In this document: positions 14,305-23,605 of the stretch, one piece after another
Layout of the letters: every line of letters starts with the position of its first letter
How positions within the stretch are numbered: the stretch's first letter is position 1
Source of the DNA: Candidatus Gastranaerophilales bacterium
Lineage (GTDB): Bacteria; Cyanobacteriota; Vampirovibrionia; Gastranaerophilales; Gastranaerophilaceae
Reading direction: 5' to 3'
DNA length: 57,169 nucleotides
Assembly (NCBI GenBank): GCA_944324185.1
Contig: CALUVI010000008.1
Span: forward strand, 1-57,169
Made by a program: the position numbers and the translations under genes
The notes under the pieces: generated by a model
What the model was told of the DNA's origin: nothing
What the model saw: the letters and a program-made list of their open reading frames with translations, nothing else
Database searches by the model: none

Positions 14305-15362
14305 AATCCAAAATCCTCATCCTCGGGTATGTTTGAATCCAATCTTATTACCCGCCTTTCAATCGGCGGCATAGAGCTGTTCCCTTCTTTATCAAGGTTT
14401 ACGTATAATTCCATGTTGCTCTTAGAAAGCTTTTCACTTTTTTGTTTTTTAATTCTTTCTCTGTTTTCTTCCAGTAATTTTCTTGCAGCAGGAGAAATTG
14501 AATCTCCCTCAACTTCCTGAATAATTTGCTGCCGCTGTCTTTGTATTGCTTCCTGCTGGGCTTTTGTAAGATTCATGGTAGTATCGTGTATGGTTTCAAA
14601 TTCTCTCCTGTACTTGTTTTTCATAACAAGAATTTCTACCCTTCTGTTTGCCGGATCTTTAGGAGAAATTGCAGTCTCAAGAGGTCTTGTATCTGCATAT
14701 CCGATTGCGGAGAATAGAGACGGAGAAAATTTAAATCGTGAAATCATATATCTTACAACCGATGAGGCTCTGGCTGCTGAAAGCTCCCAATTAGACGGAT
14801 ATTGAACACTGCTTATCGGGTCGCTGTCCGTATGACCTTCTATCCTCATTGCGTGGAGTACAAATTTTTTGCAAATCAAAACGCCGACTTTATCTAAAAG
14901 TTTTTTTGCACTGCTGTCAAGATAAGCGGAAGCCGGAGCAAAGAGATATTTGTCGTCAAAAGTTATTAATAAACCTTTATCTGTTATTTTGGTGGAAATT
15001 CCGTCAAGCTCTCCCGCTTCCGTAAGCTTTTGTATGGATTCTTCAATCTCTTTGAATGACTCTTCTTCATATTTAGGACTGATGTATTCGAGCATCAGAC
15101 TCGGAATAAAGGAGTTTGCCTGCTGCTGGTCAAACAGGGAGTCGCTTCCGTCCATAACTGACTGCTGACCGTCAAAAAGGTTGCCGCTTTGAGCAAATGC
15201 ATTTTTAAGAGATTCTTCGAGCTTTGCAAAATCCGTAGCATCCACCTGAGCAAGCGCGTATAACACAACGAAGGTTGCGAATAATAGCGTTATAAAGTCT
15301 GCATAAGATACCAGCCATCTTTCCAGATTTTCATGTTCGGGATGCTTCTTTTTTCTAGCCAT
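14301..15362 (-). CDS. motB: MotB-like stator protein (OmpA/MotB domain)
   Basis: The frame extends upstream to 15416, but the ATG at 15362 overlaps the motA stop and begins the conserved MARKKKHPEHENLERWLVSY. This gives 353 aa. A single transmembrane helix follows at about 19-38 with Asp22, the proton-carrying residue of MotB. The peptidoglycan-binding OmpA-like domain shows EGHTDSDPI, NWELSAARASSVVRYM and NRRVEILV. About 100 charged residues beyond this domain (QQEAIQRQRQQIIQ onward) are an unusual C-terminal extension. With MotA it forms an ion-driven stator. No other flagellar gene is in view, so gliding or another motor-driven process is possible. Confidence 0.88.
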   Translation of the reverse strand: MARKKKHPEHENLERWLVSYADFITLLFATFVVLYALAQVDATDFAKLEESLKNAFAQSGNLFDGQQSVMDGSDSLFDQQQANSFIPSLMLEYISPKYEEESFKEIEESIQKLTEAGELDGISTKITDKGLLITFDDKYLFAPASAYLDSSAKKLLDKVGVLICKKFVLHAMRIEGHTDSDPISSVQYPSNWELSAARASSVVRYMISRFKFSPSLFSAIGYADTRPLETAISPKDPANRRVEILVMKNKYRREFETIHDTTMNLTKAQQEAIQRQRQQIIQEVEGDSISPAARKLLEENRERIKKQKSEKLSKSNMELYVNLDKEGNSSMPPIERRVIRLDSNIPEDEDFGL

Positions 15363-16125
15363 TCGGATTCTCTTCCTTATTACCTTCCAGAATGAAGGAA
15401 CGCAGTTTTCTTTCAATCAAAACAGGGCTTTCTCCGGCTTGAATTGATAAAACGCCTTCAAGTATCATATTTTTGTATAACATTACATCCTGAAAGATAA
15501 ATTTAATACGTGTACTAATAGGAATCATAACCAGGTTTGCCGCAAACAGACCGTAAATTGTTGCAACGAATGCAACCGCAATACCGGCGCCGAGCTTTGA
15601 CGGGTCAGAGAGGTTCTGCATAACCTGAATCAACCCCATAACTGCACCGATAATACCGAGTGTCGGAGAGTATCCTCCGAATGATTCAAAAACTTTTGCA
15701 GCATTGTTTATATAATTTTCAAATTGTTCAATCTGGTTTTCCATCATTTCTCTGACTAATGTCGGGTCTGTACCGTCCGCTACAGCACCGAGACCAAGGG
15801 TTAACAATGCGTCAGATGCATTATAAGCTTCTTTTTCAAGAGAAATAATACCTTCTTTTCTTGCTTTTGTTGCAAAACCGCCGATTTCTGTTATAAGAGC
15901 ATTAAAATCAGTTTTTGGCGGCATAAATACATTTTTTAACATTTTTATTGCCGAAAGCAGAGTCTTTGGCGGGAAGCTTAATATAACGGCACCTGTAGTA
16001 CCGCCGAGAACGATAAATGCAGCTGTTATTTGTAATAACTGGGCAATATTACCGCCTTCCATGGCTTGCCCTATCAAAATCATTGTAATACCGAAAAACA
16101 GCCCGATGACTGCAAAAATATCCAT
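15355..16125 (-). CDS. motA: MotA-like stator protein (MotA/TolQ/ExbB family)
   Basis: The 256-aa protein has four predicted membrane helices: two near residues 5-48, separated by a short loop, and two at about 150-205 (GIIGAVMGLIQVMQNL; GIAVAFVATIYGLFAANLVMIPI). The large cytoplasmic loop between them is the place of torque generation in MotA. The family signature A-x-A-F-V-A-T-x-Y-G is present. GGAGAT precedes the ATG. It overlaps motB by 8 nt. Confidence 0.9.
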   Translation of the reverse strand: MDIFAVIGLFFGITMILIGQAMEGGNIAQLLQITAAFIVLGGTTGAVILSFPPKTLLSAIKMLKNVFMPPKTDFNALITEIGGFATKARKEGIISLEKEAYNASDALLTLGLGAVADGTDPTLVREMMENQIEQFENYINNAAKVFESFGGYSPTLGIIGAVMGLIQVMQNLSDPSKLGAGIAVAFVATIYGLFAANLVMIPISTRIKFIFQDVMLYKNMILEGVLSIQAGESPVLIERKLRSFILEGNKEENPNG

Positions 16126-16254
16126 AACTATCTCCGAATTGTATACTATTCTGTTTATATTAAACTATATTTTTTCATCGTTGAAATCCATTAAATATAG
16201 GAATATAGGAGAGATATCTTCAAAGATTGTTATTGGAGTCAAGAAGTTTTATGC

Positions 16255-16260
16255 TAATAT
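16255..16260 (+). promoter_or_regulatory. Extended -10 box of a leaderless promoter
   Basis: TGC-TAATAT ends 6 nt before the ATG at 16267; no Shine-Dalgarno is present. Confidence 0.5.
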
Positions 16261-16266
16261 TGTTTT

Positions 16267-17907
16267 ATGATAAAAAGTTATTTAAAAACTTTTGCAGGAG
16301 ATTGTCTCGGGAGCTTGAACGCTTCGATTGTTGCACTTCCGCAGGCTCTGGCATTCGGGGTTGCTACAGGCTTTGGCGCCGGTGCAGGCGTATGGGGGGC
16401 TATAATCCTAACATTCATTTCAGGAATTTTGGGCTGTAAAATTCCTCTCGTATCAGGAATTACAGGACCTGTAACCATTGTCGTGGCATCGATTATGGCA
16501 GCATTAAACGCCAACATCTCATCTGTTATTCTTGTCATGTTTATGGCAGGTATTTTGCAGGTAATTCTTTCTCTAACATCACTTCCTGCTATTGTAAAAT
16601 ACGTTCCGTATCCGGTAATTTCAGGCTTTATGAACGGCGTAGGGATTATCATAATTCTGATGCAGCTAAATCCGCTTATCGGTTTCCCTGTTATGTCAAA
16701 TACAATAACAAGCATTAGTGCATTTTTTAAAAATCTTTCGTCAATAAATACTGACGCTCTTTTTATAGGTGCTTTAACTCTTTTAATTGTATTTGCAATA
16801 CCTAAAAAATTTAATAAAATTATTCCGGGACAGGCAATTGCACTTCTTGTCTGTACATTTGTTTCAATAAAAACGGGACTGAATGTAGAAAGGATTTCTG
16901 AAATCTCAATTTCTTTTCCGGCGCTTACGCTCCCGAAAGCTAATTTGCATGATGTAATCACATATTTTCATTATGCAGTAACCCTTGCAATTGTTCTGTC
17001 GTCCGAGAGTTTGTTAACCGTTCTTGTTGCCGATTCGCTTTTAAAGACCAAAACTTCATCTAAAAGTATGCTGCTGGGTCAGGGTGTAGGGAATATGGTA
17101 TGCGCCCTCTCCGGCTCGGTTCCGGGTTCTGCCGCCACAATGAGAACTGTTGCTGCTATAAATTCAGGTTCTTCAACAAGAATTACCGCAATGATTTGCC
17201 CTGTTATACTTTTATTTCTGTTATTCAAACTCTCCGGCTTTGTCGCCCAGATTCCGCTTGCAGTTCTTGCAGGCATTCTGATAAAAATCGGATACGATAT
17301 TATTGATGTTAAATTACTGAAAGTTATCAAATTTGCGCCAAAAGACGATTTGTACGTTCTGGCTGTCGTCTTTTTACTTACGGTATTCTATAATCTGATT
17401 GTAGCTGTCGGTGCGGGAATTACCTGTGCTGCGCTTCTTTATGCAAAAAGAACGGCTGACAGTGCTAAACTTGTTCAAAAAACGGTTTATGACAAAGATA
17501 TAGCAAGGCTTGAAAAGATTCTGGAAAAGGATTACAAGCATAAAATCCGCGTTGTGCATATTGACGGACAATTTTTCTTCGGCTCAGCTACCCAGCTTGT
17601 ATCTCAGTTTGAAGAAATTCTCGGAACAAAATTCCTTATACTTGATTATTCTTCGCCAAACCTTCTGGATATCTCGGCAATCTTTGCGCTGGAAGATATT
17701 ATTATTAGGCTTCATGCTCAAAAGATTAAAATAGTTCTTGTGCTTGAACATGACAGTGTTAAAGAACAGTTTGAAAACCACGGAATTATTGCTCAGCTGG
17801 GGGAAGAAAATCTTTTCAAAACAGAAATGGAAGCAATAGAGTTTGCAAAAAACTGCCTAAAAAATAAAGTAAAAAAACACCACCACTTTTTTAATCTCCG
17901 CAAATAG
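16267..17907 (+). CDS. SulP-family anion transporter with STAS domain
   Basis: SulP proteins carry sulfate, bicarbonate or other anions across the inner membrane. The 546-aa protein has about 11-14 hydrophobic segments from residue 15 to 410 and the family stretch SIVALPQALAFGVATGFGAGAGVWGAII near the start. The C-terminal STAS domain (about 420-540) contains VVHIDGQFFFGSATQLVSQFEE and FLILDYSSPNLLDISAIFALEDII. It is divergent from the minus-strand motA. A histidine-rich tail (KKHHHFF) closes it. The substrate cannot be stated. Confidence 0.92.
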   Translation: MIKSYLKTFAGDCLGSLNASIVALPQALAFGVATGFGAGAGVWGAIILTFISGILGCKIPLVSGITGPVTIVVASIMAALNANISSVILVMFMAGILQVILSLTSLPAIVKYVPYPVISGFMNGVGIIIILMQLNPLIGFPVMSNTITSISAFFKNLSSINTDALFIGALTLLIVFAIPKKFNKIIPGQAIALLVCTFVSIKTGLNVERISEISISFPALTLPKANLHDVITYFHYAVTLAIVLSSESLLTVLVADSLLKTKTSSKSMLLGQGVGNMVCALSGSVPGSAATMRTVAAINSGSSTRITAMICPVILLFLLFKLSGFVAQIPLAVLAGILIKIGYDIIDVKLLKVIKFAPKDDLYVLAVVFLLTVFYNLIVAVGAGITCAALLYAKRTADSAKLVQKTVYDKDIARLEKILEKDYKHKIRVVHIDGQFFFGSATQLVSQFEEILGTKFLILDYSSPNLLDISAIFALEDIIIRLHAQKIKIVLVLEHDSVKEQFENHGIIAQLGEENLFKTEMEAIEFAKNCLKNKVKKHHHFFNLRK

Positions 17908-17910
17908 TTC

Positions 17911-18009
17911 AGTAGTGTGGAGCTTGCTCCACAAGCATCATATACGTTTTTCGTTTATATATAATTTAAATTTTGTGTTTAAATTTTGTGGAGCAAGCTC
18001 CACACTACT
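17911..18009. repeat. REPIN-like element, copy 2
   Basis: Perfect 23-nt inverted ends at 17911-17933 and 17987-18009 match copy 1 base for base and surround a 53-nt AT-rich centre that differs from copy 1. It lies 4 nt after the stop codon of the SulP gene. Confidence 0.85.
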
Positions 18010-18101
18010 GCAACAAGAATGCTTCGGTAATCAAAGATTACCAAAACCTACGAACTCAACAGAAAAGGAACGAACCAGGCAAGAGCCGGACATTAAGCAC
18101 A

Positions 18102-18974
18102 TTATTCACTTAGCTGTTTTTTTAGATTGGTCTTAACTCCGCTCAATGGTCCGTTATTAGGGGCAATTAGATTTTGATAATAGTGTTTTACATAAACAAA
18201 CGGAAATTTAGGAAGCCAGGAGAATTTCATAATAACACCTGCTGCATCCGCCCCCTGAGAAAACATTAACTCGTCAATCGTATCTTCATAAGCAGGCGAG
18301 ATTGAAGAAAATACTTTTAATAAATAGTTTGTAGCCGTAACCCCGTAGTAACCTGTTGTTGTAACAGGTTTTGTAACAAGCTCTGTTATTGTAAAGTTTG
18401 AAGTATCACCCAAAGCCGCCAAGTTTTGAGGAAGAGTCATTTCATCCGCTCTGATTCCTTCAATTTGATAAGTTTGTCCGTTGTAGACTATGACCATAAC
18501 ATTGGGTTTTGGCATATAAATATCATCGAACATATTATCTAAAATCGGCTGACCGTTCATATCAGTTACGCCGTATTTATAGTTCTTACAAGTAAGAAAC
18601 ATACCGCCGAACAATAAATCTATAGAAGAGTATTCCGGAGGCAGAATCTCAAAACCTTTTTCGTCAAAAAGTCCACACCTGCTTCCGCGCGTCAGTTTGG
18701 CATATTTACCCAGAATCCGCTCTGCTCTTGTATATTTTGGTTCTACAAGTATTTGACCGTTATCATTCATTATCCCGAATTTTGTTCCATCCTGAATAAT
18801 CCAGCCGGTTTCACCGAGACGGATAAGTTTTTTATACTCGGCATCAACAATAATTTTTCCTGCTTCATCTTTCAAACCGAATTTGCCTTCTTCATTGAAA
18901 ACTACAGGTTTTGCAAACGATGTATTTTGCAGAATTAATATTAATAATAAAATTAGTAAAGCTCGAATCTTCAT
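18102..18974 (-). CDS. Exported WG-repeat protein
   Basis: A signal peptide (RALLILLLILILQNTSFA) is followed by at least four WG-type repeats of about 35-40 residues, such as FGLKDEAGKIIVDAEYKKL, FGIMNDNGQILVEPKYTRA, CGLFDEKGFEILPPEYSSI and YGVTDMNGQPILDNMFDDI. Such repeats form beta folds used in extracellular binding. The C-terminal third (from about residue 200) is different and ends with hydrophobic and Lys-rich segments. Total 290 aa. No Shine-Dalgarno is present, but TGC-TAATCT stands 6 nt before the ATG. Confidence 0.8.
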   Translation of the reverse strand: MKIRALLILLLILILQNTSFAKPVVFNEEGKFGLKDEAGKIIVDAEYKKLIRLGETGWIIQDGTKFGIMNDNGQILVEPKYTRAERILGKYAKLTRGSRCGLFDEKGFEILPPEYSSIDLLFGGMFLTCKNYKYGVTDMNGQPILDNMFDDIYMPKPNVMVIVYNGQTYQIEGIRADEMTLPQNLAALGDTSNFTITELVTKPVTTTGYYGVTATNYLLKVFSSISPAYEDTIDELMFSQGADAAGVIMKFSWLPKFPFVYVKHYYQNLIAPNNGPLSGVKTNLKKQLSE

Positions 18975-18980
18975 ACTAAA

Positions 18981-18986
18981 AGATTA
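18981..18986 (-). promoter_or_regulatory. Extended -10 box of a leaderless promoter
   Basis: On the minus strand TGC-TAATCT ends 6 nt before the ATG at 18974. Confidence 0.45.
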
Positions 18987-19028
18987 GCATAATAAAAATG
19001 TAAATACAATTTTATCAAAAATTTTTAC

Positions 19029-21011
19029 CTAAACCATCTCTCTTAATTTCTTTAGCCGGTCTCTAATTTCAGCCGCGCGTTCAAAATCAAGAATTTTTGC
19101 AGCTTTATGCATATCTTTCTCAAGTTTTGTAATAAGTTTCGGCAGATCTTTCTTTTCTATACCTAAATCAACCATTTCTTCCGCAACAATATCTTCAAGG
19201 TCTCTGTAACTTGCAACAAGTGAGAGCAGGTTGTTTTCAATCGGCTTCTTAATTGTCTGCGGAATAATTCCGTATTTTTTGTTATGCGCAAGCTGAATTT
19301 CACGCCTTCTGTTGGTTTCATCAATTGCTCTCTGCATAGAATCAGTGATTTTATCCGCGTACATAATAACTTCGCCGCAAGCATTACGCGCAGCTCGTCC
19401 GATTGTCTGGATTAAGCTTGTATCAGACCTTAAAAACCCTTCTTTATCAGCATCCATAATTGCCACGAGCGAAACTTCCGGAATATCAAGCCCTTCCCTT
19501 AAGAGGTTAACACCTATAAGAACGTCAAACTCGCCCAGCCTTAAATCTCTCAAAATTTCTACACGCTCTATTGATTTAATTCCGCTATGCAAGTATCTTA
19601 CACGAATTCCTTCCTGCAAAAAGAAGTCGCACAAATCTTCCGCCATACGTTTTGTTAAAGTTGTTATAAGAACACGCTCTTCTTTTTTAGCTCTCTTTTC
19701 AATCTCAGCCTTCAAATCAGGTATTTGCGACTCAATCGGTCTTACGCTGATTTTCGGATCAACAAGTCCTGTAGGACGGATAATTTGTTCAACCATCTGC
19801 TGGGAAGTTTTTCTTTCAAATTCACCCGGTGTTGCAGAAATATAAATCTTTTGTCCTACTTTTGCAAAAAATTCTTTGCTTTTTAAAGGTCTGTTATCTT
19901 TTGCACACGGAAGTCTGAAGCCAAACTCCACAAGCGTATTTTTTCTTGAAGCGTCGCCATGGTACATTCCGTTTAGCTGCGGAATCGTAACATGGGATTC
20001 ATCAATAACTGTTAAAAAATCTCCTCTAAAGTAATCCAGAAGCGTTGCCGGCGCTGAACCTACAGGACGGCGCTCAATTATTCTTGAATAATTTTCAATT
20101 CCGGAGCAGTATCCCATTTCTTTAATCATTTCAATATCATATTTGACTCTCTGCTGAAGTCTCTGGGATTCAAGGATTTTATTCTGGCTTTCCAGTTCCG
20201 CAACTCTGTTTTTAAGTTCTGCCCTTATCATTGCAATCGTTTCATCTTCATTTTCATCATACGCAATATAATGAACTGCAGGATAAATCATTACACTCTC
20301 CGGGGCTTCAAGAATTTCACCCGTTAAATTATCAATTCTTACAATTTTTTCGATTTCATCCCCGAAAAAATAAATCCTTGTAATAATTTTCTCGTAAGCC
20401 GGCATGATTTCCAGAATATCACCTCTTGCGCGGAAAGTTGAACGCTCAAGAACCAAATCATTTCTTGTATATTGAGTCATAACAAGATGCTTAATTAAAT
20501 CTGCCCTGTCCAGAGTGTCGCCGACACTTATTTTTATTGTTCCTTTAAAATAACTTTCCGGCAAACCTAAACCGTAAATGCAGCTTACGGATGCAACAAT
20601 TATAACATCGTTTCTCTCATACAAACTTCGTGTTGTATTGTGTCTCAACCGGTCGATTTCTTCATTAATACTTGCAGATTTTTCTATATACGTATCAGTC
20701 CTCGGAATATAAGCTTCCGGCTGGTAATAATCATAATAAGAGATAAAATATTCAACCGCGTTATTCGGAAAAAGTTCTTTGAACTCATTATAAAGCTGCG
20801 CCGCAAGTGTTTTATTGTGAGCAATAATAAGTGTCGGCTTTTGGATTTGTTCAATAACATTTGCTATGGTAAAGGTTTTGCCGGACCCCGTTATACCCAG
20901 AAGAGTCTGCGTATCATCTCCGGCTTTCAGTCCTTCCACAAGCTCCTTTATTGCCTTAGGCTGGTCGCCGGCGGGCTTATATTTCGACACAAGTTCAAAT
21001 TTTCTTTCCAT
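19029..21011 (-). CDS. uvrB: UvrABC system protein B
   Basis: UvrB verifies damage in nucleotide excision repair. The frame can be opened at a TTG at 21032, but the ATG at 21011 begins the family's usual MERKFELVSKYKPAGDQPKAI and gives 660 aa, the normal length. Walker A is GITGSGKT (39-46). The damage-probing beta hairpin is YYDYYQPEAYIP at about 92-103, and helicase motifs DESHVTIPQ and QTIGRAAR follow. The C-terminal UVR motif is at about 620-655 (LEKDMHKAAKILDFERAAEIRDRL). TATAAT lies 6 nt before the ATG and no Shine-Dalgarno is present. Confidence 0.96.
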   Translation of the reverse strand: MERKFELVSKYKPAGDQPKAIKELVEGLKAGDDTQTLLGITGSGKTFTIANVIEQIQKPTLIIAHNKTLAAQLYNEFKELFPNNAVEYFISYYDYYQPEAYIPRTDTYIEKSASINEEIDRLRHNTTRSLYERNDVIIVASVSCIYGLGLPESYFKGTIKISVGDTLDRADLIKHLVMTQYTRNDLVLERSTFRARGDILEIMPAYEKIITRIYFFGDEIEKIVRIDNLTGEILEAPESVMIYPAVHYIAYDENEDETIAMIRAELKNRVAELESQNKILESQRLQQRVKYDIEMIKEMGYCSGIENYSRIIERRPVGSAPATLLDYFRGDFLTVIDESHVTIPQLNGMYHGDASRKNTLVEFGFRLPCAKDNRPLKSKEFFAKVGQKIYISATPGEFERKTSQQMVEQIIRPTGLVDPKISVRPIESQIPDLKAEIEKRAKKEERVLITTLTKRMAEDLCDFFLQEGIRVRYLHSGIKSIERVEILRDLRLGEFDVLIGVNLLREGLDIPEVSLVAIMDADKEGFLRSDTSLIQTIGRAARNACGEVIMYADKITDSMQRAIDETNRRREIQLAHNKKYGIIPQTIKKPIENNLLSLVASYRDLEDIVAEEMVDLGIEKKDLPKLITKLEKDMHKAAKILDFERAAEIRDRLKKLREMV

Positions 21012-21017
21012 AACATA

Positions 21018-21023
21018 ATTATA
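21018..21023 (-). promoter_or_regulatory. -10 box of a leaderless uvrB promoter
   Basis: A perfect TATAAT on the minus strand ends 6 nt before the uvrB ATG. Confidence 0.55.
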
Positions 21024-21083
21024 CACTCTCAAATTTCATTGCGACTATTCAATTTAATATTTTTGCAGCTTTTCCGTATCTGC

Positions 21084-22322
21084 TTAAGAGAGTATAGCGT
21101 TCTTCCTTACAACGGTAACCCCGCCTTCGGAGACGTAAAAACCTCTCTTGATATCCTCTTCTCTGTCAATTCCTATTTTTGTATAAGGAGGAATATCAAC
21201 ATTCTTGTCAATAATTGCTTTTCTTATTTCAGAATATCTGCCGACATTTACGTTTTCCATCAGAATACTGTCCGAAACCTGCGAATAACTGTTAATCTTT
21301 ACCTTTGGAGAAAGTACGCATCTTGAAAGCATACCGCCGGATACAATACATCCTTCCGAGACCATGGAGTTTGTAGCCATGCCGACTCTATCACCCTGCT
21401 GCCAGATAAATTTAGCAGGCGGATAATTATAATTGAATGTCCTTATCGGCCACTCTTTTGAATATAAATTCAACTCCGGCTCATAGTCCAGCAAATCCAT
21501 ATTTGCCTGCCAGTAAGCATCTATTCCTCCCACATCACGCCAGTATCCTTTTTCTTTTTCAGTCATCCCCGGAAAATGATTTTCATTAAAATTGTATATA
21601 AAAATTCTCTTTCCCTGCTTTAAAAGCATAGGTATTACATTTTTGCCGAAATCATGGTTTGAAGTTTGAATTGAAGCATCTTCCTCAAGTGCTTTCAAAA
21701 GAATATCTTTGTTAAAAATATAATTACCCATTGACGCCAGACACTTATCCGGATTATCAGGCATCGGCTTAGGCGGAGCTGCAGGTTTTTCTACAAAACC
21801 GGTAAGCCTCCAGTTATCATCAACCTCTATAATCCCAAATTCATGCGCTTCTTCAATTGGTATCGGTATTGCAGATATAGTTAAATCCGCATGATTTTTC
21901 TTATGGAATTTCAACATCTGTGATACATCCATTTTATAGACATGGTCTCCACCAAATACACAAACATAATCAGGATCCTCATCGTGTATATGAAATGCAT
22001 TCTGGTACACGGCATCTGCGGTTCCCTGATACCACATGCCTCCGGTTCTCATTTGTGCCGGCACAAGATCCACATACTGATTCAGAAAAGGAGAAAGCGC
22101 CCAGCCTTTTGAAATATGTTTATTTAATGAATCCGACTTATACTGGGTCAAAACTTTTATTTTGAAAAAACCGGAGTTTATAAAATTATTCAAGACAAAA
22201 TCTATTATTCTATATCTGCCGCCGAACGGAACTGCGGGTTTTGCTCTATCCTGCGTCAACGGAAAAAGACGTCTTCCTTCACCGCCTGCCAGAATCATAA
22301 CCAGTGCGTCATCTATAGACAT
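21084..22322 (-). CDS. glgC: Glucose-1-phosphate adenylyltransferase
   Basis: GlgC makes ADP-glucose for glycogen synthesis. I take the ATG at 22322, which follows GGAGG, over upstream in-frame starts; this gives 412 aa. The nucleotidyltransferase core has AGGEGRRLFPLTQDRAKPAVPFGG, the sugar-phosphate region KPMPDNPDKCLASMGNYIF and the GGDH-Y/K motif (FGGDHVYKMD). The C-terminal left-handed beta helix has the expected hexapeptide pattern and includes SEGCIVSGG. No other glycogen gene is nearby. Confidence 0.94.
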   Translation of the reverse strand: MSIDDALVMILAGGEGRRLFPLTQDRAKPAVPFGGRYRIIDFVLNNFINSGFFKIKVLTQYKSDSLNKHISKGWALSPFLNQYVDLVPAQMRTGGMWYQGTADAVYQNAFHIHDEDPDYVCVFGGDHVYKMDVSQMLKFHKKNHADLTISAIPIPIEEAHEFGIIEVDDNWRLTGFVEKPAAPPKPMPDNPDKCLASMGNYIFNKDILLKALEEDASIQTSNHDFGKNVIPMLLKQGKRIFIYNFNENHFPGMTEKEKGYWRDVGGIDAYWQANMDLLDYEPELNLYSKEWPIRTFNYNYPPAKFIWQQGDRVGMATNSMVSEGCIVSGGMLSRCVLSPKVKINSYSQVSDSILMENVNVGRYSEIRKAIIDKNVDIPPYTKIGIDREEDIKRGFYVSEGGVTVVRKNAILS

Positions 22323-22444
22323 ATAAACCTCCTGTTCCTTCTTCTCTACCCTCAAATATTTTATCAAATTTGAAGAAAAATTGCACTCATCCTTAAGTAT
22401 GGTTGATAACCTTATTTATTCGCCGGATACTATTTTTATATGAT

Positions 22445-22472
22445 TTGAAAGTTATCGGAAGTTTTGTATAAT
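22445..22472 (+). promoter_or_regulatory. Sigma-70-type promoter
   Basis: TTGAAA (22445-22450) and TATAAT (22467-22472) are 16 nt apart, upstream of the thioredoxin-like pair at 22515. Confidence 0.6.
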
Positions 22473-22514
22473 ATTAAAATGATATAAGAACATAAATTAA
22501 GGATATTTAAAGAT

Positions 22515-23033
22515 ATGAAAAAAGAAAAATTAATTCTGATTATATCATCAATACTTATAATTTGTGCACTTGCAGCCATTGTTATTCAGGTCGTACAAAA
22601 CGGATTTGTAAAAAAAGAAGATAAAGTTGAAGCAACCGGAGACACTTTCAGATATTCAAAAAGTGTTGCTTCCGGTGAAGCAATAAAATATCTGCTAACA
22701 CAAGAAGATGTAGCAAAAAATGCCGGAGTTAAAAACATTGTTGTTTATTATACAGGCAAAGACTGGAATCTGGCTGATAATATGAAAAGTGCTATAGAAC
22801 AACTTCAGGAAAAAGAAGATTTTGCATCAACTTACTACTTCCATCCGGAAGCTGATAAAAATTCTAAATTTTTCCTTTCTCAGGACGAGGCGCTTGCATA
22901 TGTTGAATTTAATAAGCTTTGCGAACAGTTTTGTATTGTAAATCCTGTGAAAAAACAAATCATACAGCTTGAAAATATTACAGAAGAAAATATTAATGAA
23001 CTTGCGGAAATATTGACCAAATTTAAAGATTAA
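22515..23033 (+). CDS. Membrane-anchored thioredoxin-like protein, paralogue 1
   Basis: The 172-aa protein has one N-terminal membrane helix (residues 5-26) and a soluble domain. The order VKNIVVYYTGKDW ... SAIEQLQ ... STYYFHPE ... FCIVNPVKKQIIQL ... ELAEIL fits a thioredoxin fold, with NP at the cis-proline position. It shares this pattern with the next gene, including a C-x3-C in LCEQFC, but the place of the active-site cysteine reads TGKDWNL instead of GTGCPYG. It is therefore probably not a simple disulfide oxidoreductase. It forms an operon with paralogue 2 (11-nt gap). The function is unknown. Confidence 0.7.
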   Translation: MKKEKLILIISSILIICALAAIVIQVVQNGFVKKEDKVEATGDTFRYSKSVASGEAIKYLLTQEDVAKNAGVKNIVVYYTGKDWNLADNMKSAIEQLQEKEDFASTYYFHPEADKNSKFFLSQDEALAYVEFNKLCEQFCIVNPVKKQIIQLENITEENINELAEILTKFKD

Positions 23034-23044
23034 AAGGAGATGCG

Positions 23045-23566
23045 GTGAAAAATATTTTAATTTTTATACTGCTGCTTGGATTGTTATACGGCTTATCAAC
23101 TCTCAACAAGGGGCGTTCCCCGATTGAAATTATATCCGGCAATAAAACCGAAAAAATTACTCTGTCCGGTCTGGAAGGAATAAATTATTCAATCGTTGAT
23201 ATTCCGGGGGAAGTAATGGTTTATCTCGAAACAGATAAATATAAAAATGTACCCTCCAATAAAAAAATTGTAAGATATTTTGCAGGAACCGGCTGCCCTT
23301 ACGGAGATACCTTTGCTAAAGCTATTCAGCCTCTGGCAAACAGTCTTGAATATACTTCAAAATATTACTTCAACCGGGAAAAGGTTATCAGCTATAAAAA
23401 ATTTAAAGACCGCAAAAGCGCACAAATTGCAATGGATTTTGAAAGACTCTGCAAAGAATTTTGTATAATAAATCCTGAAAAATCACAAATATTCCGAATT
23501 TCCGGCGTCGGATTTGAAGAAGCTGTAAAATTGCCGGTCATTGTCGAACAACTTAAAAACTGGTAA
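23045..23566 (+). CDS. Membrane-anchored thioredoxin-like protein, paralogue 2
   Basis: The start is GTG with AGGAG 5 nt upstream. The 173-aa protein has an N-terminal helix (ILIFILLLGLLYGL) and a soluble domain with FAGTGCPYGDTFAKAI. This resembles the first half of a DsbA-type CPYC site with Gly in place of the second Cys. A second pair, LCKEFC, is shared with paralogue 1, followed by INPEKSQIF with the NP of a thioredoxin fold. The two genes clearly arose by tandem duplication. A role in periplasmic redox or protein folding is inferred from the fold alone. Confidence 0.7.
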   Translation: MKNILIFILLLGLLYGLSTLNKGRSPIEIISGNKTEKITLSGLEGINYSIVDIPGEVMVYLETDKYKNVPSNKKIVRYFAGTGCPYGDTFAKAIQPLANSLEYTSKYYFNREKVISYKKFKDRKSAQIAMDFERLCKEFCIINPEKSQIFRISGVGFEEAVKLPVIVEQLKNW

Positions 23567-23593
23567 TTCAAAACCTGAAAATTTTGAGTGTGC

Positions 23594-23599
23594 TATAAT
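23594..23599 (+). promoter_or_regulatory. Extended -10 box of a leaderless promoter
   Basis: TGC-TATAAT ends 6 nt before the ATG at 23606. Confidence 0.55.
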
Positions 23600-23605
23600 T
23601 TTTTT

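Noticed and set aside
17915-18136. 73-aa frame over the REPIN after the SulP gene
   Set aside because: It consists of repeat sequence and the antisense of the WG-repeat gene's end.
20640-21326. 228-aa plus-strand frame
   Set aside because: It is antisense to uvrB and glgC and has no protein-like pattern or start signal.
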